Shown: piece by piece, positions 57,862 to 64,000 of the stretch | Layout of the letters: every line of letters starts with the position of its first letter | Numbering within the stretch: position 1 is the first letter of the stretch | Source: Ptychodera flava | Lineage: Eukaryota > Hemichordata > Enteropneusta > Ptychoderidae | Reading direction: 5' to 3' | Assembly (NCBI RefSeq): GCF_041260155.1 | Contig: NC_091933.1 | Span: forward strand, 31,179,933-31,243,932 | Length of the DNA: 64,000 bases | Position numbers and translations under genes: made by a program | Notes under the pieces: model-generated | Told to the model about the DNA's origin: nothing | The model's database searches: none | Seen by the model: only the letters and a program-made list of their open reading frames with translations

Positions 57862-60000
57862 ATCTCAATTCAATTCAATTCAATTCATTTTATTACCTTT
57901 TATAAATCTTGACAAGTTCATTATTACAAAAACTGAAAATAGGCAAAAGGCAAATATAGATCCAGAAAAATAGCTATATGCTAATCGAGTCTGGTCCCAT
58001 TCTCTTAAATATTTACATTACATATTCCACCATGTGGCGCTCAGTGAAGTGAGTAGTATAAACTTTCTCAACTAATTTCGTAACAACCACTGTTTTAATG
58101 ATTTTATGAACTGATATCGTGATGTACTTATTTTAACAGTATTGGGTAAATCATTCCATAACTTTGCACCCATGTACGAAATTGCAAATTGACCAAAAGA
58201 GGTATGCATTTTAGGTAAAGATAGATTCGCACCAAGTTTGAATCTAGTGTCATAACAATGATCTGCCATTTCATAATAATCTTGTATAGGAAAAGGAAAA
58301 TTATGATGCAACAAGTCAAAAATAAATATCCCAACAAGAAGTTTGTGAAGTTTATAAACATCTAAAATTTCCAAGTTCTGGAATAAGGGTGAGGAAGGCT
58401 CTTGGAATCCAGAAAACGTTATCGCACGTACACACATTTTTTGAGAGATATAAATAGTATTCAAGTATGATGAATATGTATTACCCCAGACTTCAAGACC
58501 GTACATTATATTAGGTAAAATGAAAGCATTGTATAATAAAACAAGTACATTTCTTGGAACATAATTTCTTAATTTGAATAAATCCCTGCTTTTCTTCTTA
58601 TGTATTTATTTATTTCGGCAATGTGTTCTTTCCACATTAGATGTTTATAAATTATCACTCTGACAAATGATGCCTCTGAGGCCTCGTTAATTACAATGTT
58701 TCTGACAGACAAAACCCCTGTGGTTGATAACAATTTGCGTTTACTGTGAAAAATTACATAACTTGTTTTAGAAGTATTTATTGTCAACTTATTAGCATCG
58801 CACCAGCGTGTAACATTCTTAAGATGGTGATCAACTGTAGATAGATCTACATTCCTTATGTCAGCTGGAAAAGTATGAAAAAGGTTTGAATCATCTGCAA
58901 ATAGTCGAAAGTCAAAGTACTTAGAAGCATTCGGTAAATCATTAATATAGACTAAAGTCGGTCCAAGTACAGATCCCTGAGGAACACAATAAATCACTGG
59001 TAGTTTTTTTTTCTGACAAAAAATTCGTTTGTACACACATATTGGGATCTATTGTTCAAATAATTTGTAAACTAGAGAAGTGGGTTTCCTCTCACACCAT
59101 AATGCTGGAGTTTCGATAGTAGTACATTGTGATCAATCGTATCAAATGCCTTCGTAAAATCAATGAAAACACCCATGGTTGAATTTCCTTGATCAATTTG
59201 CTGTATTAAATTATTCACAAGATTGATGAGGGATAATTTGGCACTTCGTTTCTCACGAAAGCAGTATTGGTGTTTGAAAAGCAGGCTATGCCTGTCCAAG
59301 AACTTCATAATCTGCTTATTTACAATTTTCTCCAGAATTTTACTTACTAGGGGTAAAACAGAGATCGGACGATAATTTCCAGGCTCGTCTTTTGATCCCT
59401 TTTTGTAAATTGGGACGACTTTGGCAATTTTCAGTGCATCGGGAAACTGGCAATTTTGAAAAGACAAATTAAAGATGTGACAAAGGGGTTTTGCGATTTG
59501 TTTCGCAGCAATAACCAGGAGTTTCGCAGGCAGGTTATCATAACCTGTTGCCTTCTTCAAGTCAAGACTCATCAATAAGTTGTACACTTCCTGCTCCGTT
59601 GTCGGATGCAGAAAGAAAGAGTGATTTGACTGTTCTGGTAAAAACTCTACAAAAGAGGAACGATGCGTTGCAATCTTACTAGCCAAGTTGGAGCCGACAT
59701 TTGTGAAATAACTATTAAAGCCATTTACAATCTCTTGTGGTGTACTGTACATTTGTGGTATGCCATCTGCAGTCATCGTGAGATGATCTGGTAAACACTG
59801 CCCTTTCTTTCCCTTATGAAGTAGTTTGTTAATTACATTCCAGGTCATTGTTGAATTTTGACAGTTTTCCGTAAAGAGTGACATATAGTAGTTTCTTTTT
59901 GCAGCCCTTAGTAAAGAGGTGAGTACATTTCTGTATCGTTTGTACTGTACAACAATAGTTGGTTCATGATTTGATTTAACCACCTTAGTAAATAAAATCT
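57862..60000 (-). mobile_element. Truncated CR1-like non-LTR retrotransposon
   Basis: Body 57866-59996 on the minus strand, flanked by ATCT at 57862-57865 and 59997-60000. The 5' end is truncated: it starts just before the reverse transcriptase, and no endonuclease is present. The 3' end has a short UTR and a pentanucleotide tail (TTGAA)4-like instead of poly(A), as in CR1/L2-type elements. The flanking array D unit reads across when the insert and one ATCT are ignored (AGTATCT then TTAATGTACATAGC). Confidence 0.85.
58072..59996 (-). pseudogene. Reverse transcriptase ORF2 remnant, frameshifted
   Basis: Three frames in order on the minus strand: 59996-59072, 59036-58569 and 58506-58072. The first has the pre-RT FNSYFTNVGSNLA and RT blocks DLKKATGYDNLPAKLL, GNYRPISVLPLVSKILEK and motif A FIDFTKAFDTIDHN. 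The second has VPQGSVLGP, where residues are missing before YINDLP, and the catalytic FADDSNLF. The third has the C-terminal CR1-type domain ending SFGQFAISYMGAKLWNDLPN. Frame breaks near 59055 and 58540, an altered FREKRSAK block and the missing residues show it is dead. The enzyme family copies its own RNA into nicked target DNA. Confidence 0.85.
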
Positions 60001-61020
60001 TTAATGTACATAGCAAGTTTTCATCAATTTTGGTCATGTAAATTCAAATATATATCCCTATTTCAAAAATTCATTAAATATGCAAATTAGGAGCTGGATG
60101 AAGTAAAAATGCTTAATGACTTTCATAATGTCGTATCATAGTATCTTTAATGTACATAGCAAGTTTCGTCAACTTTGGTCTTGTCAATACAGATAAATAT
60201 CCTGATTATGAAAGTTCATTAATACGTATGCAAATATTAAGGAATTGGCTAAAGCTCAAATGCTTAATGACTTTCAATAATGTTCTATCATAGTATCTTT
60301 AATGTACATAGCCAGTTTCATCAACTTTGGTCTCGTCAATTCAGATAAATACCCCTAATTAGGAAAGTTCATAAAATATGCAAATTAGGAATTGGCTGAT
60401 GTAAAAATGCTTAATGACATTTAATAATGTTCTATCATAGTATCTTTAATGTACATAGCAAGTTTCATCAATTTTGGTCATGTAACTTCAAATATATATC
60501 CTTAATTTCAAAAGGTCATTAAATATGCAAATTAGGGTTTGGATGAAGTAAAATGCTACAATAATAATTCAATAACGTTAAATCATAGTATCTTCAATAT
60601 TCATACCAAGTTTCGTCAATTTTGATCGAGTAAATTCAGATTTATACTCCTAATTCGGAAATCTCATTAAACATGCAAATTAGTAATTATCTTTCACTTC
60701 ACCCCTTAATATCTTTCAAAGCTGATAATCTTGGTGTGATCAACATTTGTAGCGAATCTAATCAATTGTGTGCAGTCGTTGTCAATATATATCAGTTTTT
60801 TCTAAAATCATTAATTATGCAAATGAGCAAAAAGTAAGCAAGCCACACCCACCAAAAACTAATCAGTTCTTGCCATTTGCAAACTGAATCTATGTACCAG
60901 ATTAGATTCTGATCTAATGAGCCGTTTTTGAGATATTGAGTACACAGACAGACAGACAGACAGACACACAGACAGACAGCATCGCTGCGACACATGCTCA
61001 CGTGTGTCAACACGTGAGCA

Positions 61021-61283
61021 AATCAAGGTGAGACTTGAGTGACACCGTGGTCATCAGTATGTATTAGGGAGATGGTGCAGTGGCAAAGAATGTGAAATTT
61101 TCAGAAGAGTTACTTTCAGAATGTGCTTAGGAATACAATTCAGATTAACATTTAAAACTCACTATGTGAGATAATATTCTGTATATTCCAGAAGAGTCCT
61201 TTCAGAATGTGCTTGGAATACAATTCAGAATAATATTCAGACACTCACTGTGTGTGAGATAATATTCTGTATATTCTAGAAGT
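61021..61283. other. Short spacer between arrays D and C
   Basis: Contains an imperfect duplication of about 70 bp (CAGAATGTGCTTAGGAATAC / CAGAATGTGCTTGGAATACA and the following ACTCACT-GTGTGAGATAATA). Confidence 0.6.
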
Positions 61284-61693
61284 AACAAGTCATTGACAAT
61301 GACATAGTCCCCACTTGTAATAGGAGTATTAGTCTTGATGCATGACGGGATGCTCGCATCTAAAAAACAGTACACTTTTTTGGGCGCTTTCTCTCACTGA
61401 TAATATGCAATCTAACGTAGTTATATCAGATATTGTGGTTACTTATTTATTGACATAATCGTGTATTTTAGGTAAAAGGTTATCGAGATCACATGACATT
61501 TTGTCAAAAAATTTCTATCCTATAGTCTGTCCCCATATACTAAAAATCATACATTTACCTCTATTGGCTTGCTCAAATTAGATATGCACATAATTAATGA
61601 GGTACAATATGTGGCGTCATAAGGTGTCCCATCATACAAATATGAAGGGTGTAGCACTTGTGGTTACTGAGTTATGGACAATATGTATATTTG

Positions 61694-61721
61694 AGGTCAA
61701 AGGTCACCGAGGTCACGTGAC
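61694..61721 (+). promoter_or_regulatory. DR1/DR3 plus E-box motif cluster, first of the array
   Basis: AGGTCA-A-AGGTCA (DR1), then CCG and a third AGGTCA (DR3 spacing) overlapping GTCACGTGAC. The intact DR1 recurs at 61920, 62146, 62369, 62593, 63046 and 63913; the intact GTCACGTGAC recurs at 62164, 62387, 62611, 62838 and 63922. The motifs match nuclear-receptor (RXR/HNF4 class) and bHLH-Zip (TFE/USF class) consensus sites. Function is not shown. Confidence 0.4.
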
Positions 61722-63257
61722 ATTTTTTCAAAAAAATTGTATTGCTAAGTTATCCCTATATACCAAAAATCAGACCTCTAGCTCTATTGGCTCGCTCAAA
61801 ATTAGATATGTGCATAATTAATGAGGAACAATATGTGGCGTCATAAGGTGTCCCATCATACCAAATATGAAGGGTGTAGCACTTGTGGTTACTGAGTTTT
61901 GGACAAATATGTATATTTGAGGTCAAAGGTCACCGAGGTCATGTGACATTTTGTCAAAATAATTGTATTGCTAAGTTATCCCTATATACCAAAAATCAGA
62001 CCTCTAGCTCTATTGGCTTGCTCAAAATTAGATATGTGCATAATTAATGAGGTACAATATGTGGCGTCATAAGGTGTCCCATCATACCAAATATGAAGGG
62101 TGTAGCACTTGTGGTTACTGAGTTATGGACAAATATGTATATTTGAGGTCAAAGGTCACCGAGGTCACGTGACATTTTGTCAAAATAATTGTATTGCTAA
62201 GTTATCCTATATACCAAAAATCAGACCTCTAGCTCTATTGGCTCGCTCAAAATTAGATATGTGCATAATTAAGAGAAACAATATGTGCGTCATAAGGTGT
62301 CCCATCATACCAAATATGAAGGGTGTAGCACTTGTGGTTACTGAGTTTTGGACAAATATGTATATTTGAGGTCAAAGGTCACCGAGGTCACGTGACATTT
62401 TGTCAAATAATTGTATTGCTAAGTTATCCCTATATACCAAAAATCAGACCTCTAGCTCTATTGGCTCGCTCAAAATTAGATATGCGCATAATTAATGAGA
62501 ACAATATGTGGCGTCATAAGGTGTCCCATCATACCAAATATGAAGGGTGTAGCACTTGTGGTTACTGAGTTATGGACAAATATGTATATTTGAGGTCAAA
62601 GGTCACCGAGGTCACGTGACATTTTGTCAAAATAATTGTATTGCTAAGTTATCCCTATATACCAAAAATCAGACCTCTAGCTCTATTGGCTTCGCTCAAA
62701 ATTAGATATGTGCATAATTAATGAGGTACAATATGTGGCGTCATAAGGTGTCCCATCATACCAAATATGAAGAGTGTAGCACTTGTGGTTACTGAGTTAT
62801 GCACAAATATGTATATTTGAGGTCAAAGGTAATTGAGGTCACGTGACATTTTGTCAAAAAAATAGCATTGCTAAGTTATCCGTACATACCAAAAATCAGA
62901 CCTCTGGCTCTATTGGCTCGCTCAAAATTAGATATGCACATAATTAATGAGGAACAATATGTAGCGTCATAAGGTGTCCCATCATACCAAATATGAAGGG
63001 TGTAGCATTAGTGATTACTGAGTTATGGACAAATATGTATATTTGAGGTCAAAGGTCACCAAGGTCACATGACATTTTGTCAAAAAATTGTATTGCTAAG
63101 TTATCCATATATACCAAAAATCAGACCTCTAGCTCTATTGGCTTGCTCAAAATTAGATATGCACATAATTAATGAGGTACAATATGTGGCATCATAGGGT
63201 GTCCCATCATACCATATATGAAAGGTTTAGCACTTGTGGCTACCGAGTTATGGACAA

Positions 63258-63898
63258 TTATAATATGCTTAGCTTGAATCCGGCAATCTGATTGGCTGGA
63301 GCCAGGGTTTATATTCTCAACAAGAAGACCTGAGCCTCGCGTAACATTTTTGAGCTCGCGCAAATTTAGAACGACAACTTGAGAGCTCAACGCGTCATGT
63401 CGAACAAGTCTATGGCTTCAGATTGATTTTGATTGTTAAATTTTAGTCTAGTGCAGCTTGACGAACCAACAAATGAAGAGTTTCTGTAAGCTGCGGAGGC
63501 CAAGTAACAACAACATAATTTTTAAAAGTTTTTTGAGAGTTTTTTGAAGTAAAATTCTTTAAGTTGGATGACTAATCGCGATATCGATGCGTTGCGTAAC
63601 CGTATTTTATGAATTCAACTGTGCATGGGCGCGCGTTCTAAAACGTTCTTTTTAAGTTTGTGTGAGGCTGGGCGCTCCTGAACTCTCGCTCCGACTTCAG
63701 CCCTATTAACGACATTGTCCACTTGTTTTTAACTTTAGCATATTATAATGAGGTTATAAACGGTGCGCTCGGGTATTTGGTTGCGGATATAAGACCTCTG
63801 GGGTGAGAATTAGCATATTTCCCGCCAAATATGCAATTTTCACCCCAGAGGTCTTATATCCGCAACCAAATACCCTCGCTTGCCGTTTATAACCTCTA
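63258..63898. mobile_element. Insertion interrupting the last family C unit
   Basis: The array text GGACAA...ATATGTATATTTGAGG is split here. The inserted DNA starts TTATAATATGCTTAGC and has a matching inverse AGCATATTATAA ending at 63748, then a separate palindrome (63750-63896). It is more CG-rich than the array (for example GCGCGCG, CTCGCG). No target duplication could be fixed; it may be one element or two adjoining ones. Confidence 0.6.
63750..63896. repeat. Long near-perfect hairpin
   Basis: Arms of about 62 nt starting GAGGTTATAAACGG and running through GGTATTTGGTTGCGGATATA and AGACCTCTGGGGTGA, separated by a roughly 23-nt loop that itself has GCATATTT/AAATATGC complementarity. The arms differ by only a few bases. 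Confidence 0.85.
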
Positions 63899-64000
63899 AA
63901 TATGTATATTTGAGGTCAAAGGTCACGTGACATTTTGTCAAAGCGTCTGAGATATCTGCGTGAACGGATGGACTCACATGGATGGACTAACGGACTGACA

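Larger units (their letters stand above)
57470..61020 (+). repeat. Tandem-repeat mobile element, family D, split by a LINE
   Basis: Units of about 145-155 bp with the landmark TCTTTAATGTACATAGCAAG (59998, about 60143, 60295, 60442; degenerate near 57711 and 60590) and CATTAAATATGCAAATTAGG. The last unit is followed by a pure (ACAG)n tract (about 60942-60980) and a terminal hairpin: arm TGCTCACGTGT (60995-61005), loop GTCA, arm ACACGTGAGCA (61010-61020). The 5' end is unclear; a TGCTCACGT at 57354-57362 is a candidate for the matching left motif. A LINE at 57866-59996 interrupts one unit. Confidence 0.8.
61284..64000 (+). repeat. Tandem-repeat mobile element, family C (incomplete at window edge)
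   Basis: The 5' end AACAAGTCATTGACAATGAC followed by ATAGTCCCCACTTG is like family A. About eight units of roughly 225 bp follow; GGTGTCCCATCATAC recurs at 61623, 61847, 62073, 62296, 62520, 62747, 62973 and 63198. Units contain CTGAGTTATGGACAAATATG, AGGTCA repeats and a GTCACGTGAC palindrome. The last unit is interrupted at 63258-63898; the array then resumes and passes into CTGAGATATCTGCGTGAACG and a GGAC/GGAT tract, the same 3' prelude as family A. The terminal hairpin lies beyond the window. Confidence 0.85.

Noticed and set aside
58072..60037. LINE reverse transcriptase as an intact gene
   Set aside because: Frame breaks near 59055 and 58540, missing residues before YINDLP, no endonuclease; the first codons (MTKIDENLLCTLK) are translated array D sequence, not LINE.
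61597..62568. Plus-strand frames with repeated peptide TNMYI-FEVKGHRGHVTF
   Set aside because: Translation of family C units; broken by frameshifts in every unit and without codon bias.
61284..63200. CRISPR-like regular spacing
   Set aside because: Units are contiguous 225-bp tandem repeats without short repeat/spacer structure, in an animal nuclear genome.

Overview
The window is nuclear DNA of an animal. It has spliced genes with GT-AG introns, long AT-rich introns, and many MITEs, LINE fragments and tandem-repeat elements. The three recognisable proteins are close to their vertebrate relatives, and the repeats resemble those of marine invertebrates. A non-vertebrate bilaterian fits best, perhaps a hemichordate or another invertebrate deuterostome, but the sequence alone does not fix the phylum.

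Three genes are well supported. (1) A Bicaudal-D dynein adaptor (BICD) on the minus strand has three coding exons at 41286-41071, 15250-14909 and 14480-12537, giving 833 aa, with a first intron of about 25.8 kb. (2) ZCRB1, the U11/U12 snRNP 31K protein, lies on the plus strand with seven coding exons (41756-46232, 234 aa). It is head-to-head with BICD across a 469-bp putative bidirectional promoter carrying a perfect CRE and a YY1-like site. (3) TRMT10C (mitochondrial RNase P subunit 1) is on the plus strand in one coding exon (52227-53816, 529 aa), with an unusually long C-terminal extension. The three have unrelated cell roles: dynein cargo transport, minor-intron splicing and mitochondrial tRNA processing.

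Layout: 0.4-1.3 kb tandem-repeat element A1; 7.6-8.8 kb two unrecognised coding-like ORFs; 9.6-11.2 kb element B; 12.5-41.3 kb BICD, whose giant intron holds several MITEs, a perfect foldback, CpG-richer blocks and element A2; 41.3-46.2 kb promoter and ZCRB1; 46.8-51.2 kb a fragment of B, a 1.5-kb hAT-like element with a target duplication and two foldback elements; 51.2-54.3 kb TRMT10C; 55.6-57.2 kb two PIF/Harbinger-like MITEs; 57.5-61.0 kb array D, split by a dead LINE; 61.3-64.0 kb array C, which runs off the window.

The most notable signal is a set of four element families (A, B, C, D) built on one plan: short 5' terminal motif, tandem core units of about 145-225 bp, a tetranucleotide (RGAC)n tract, and a 3' hairpin. 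The core units of different families still share a TACCAAnTTTGAA-like motif. The plan matches Helentron-derived elements such as Drosophila DINE-1 and bivalve pearl. In family C nearly every 225-bp unit carries a DR1 nuclear-receptor site next to a GTCACGTGAC E-box. No tRNA, rRNA or CRISPR feature was found.
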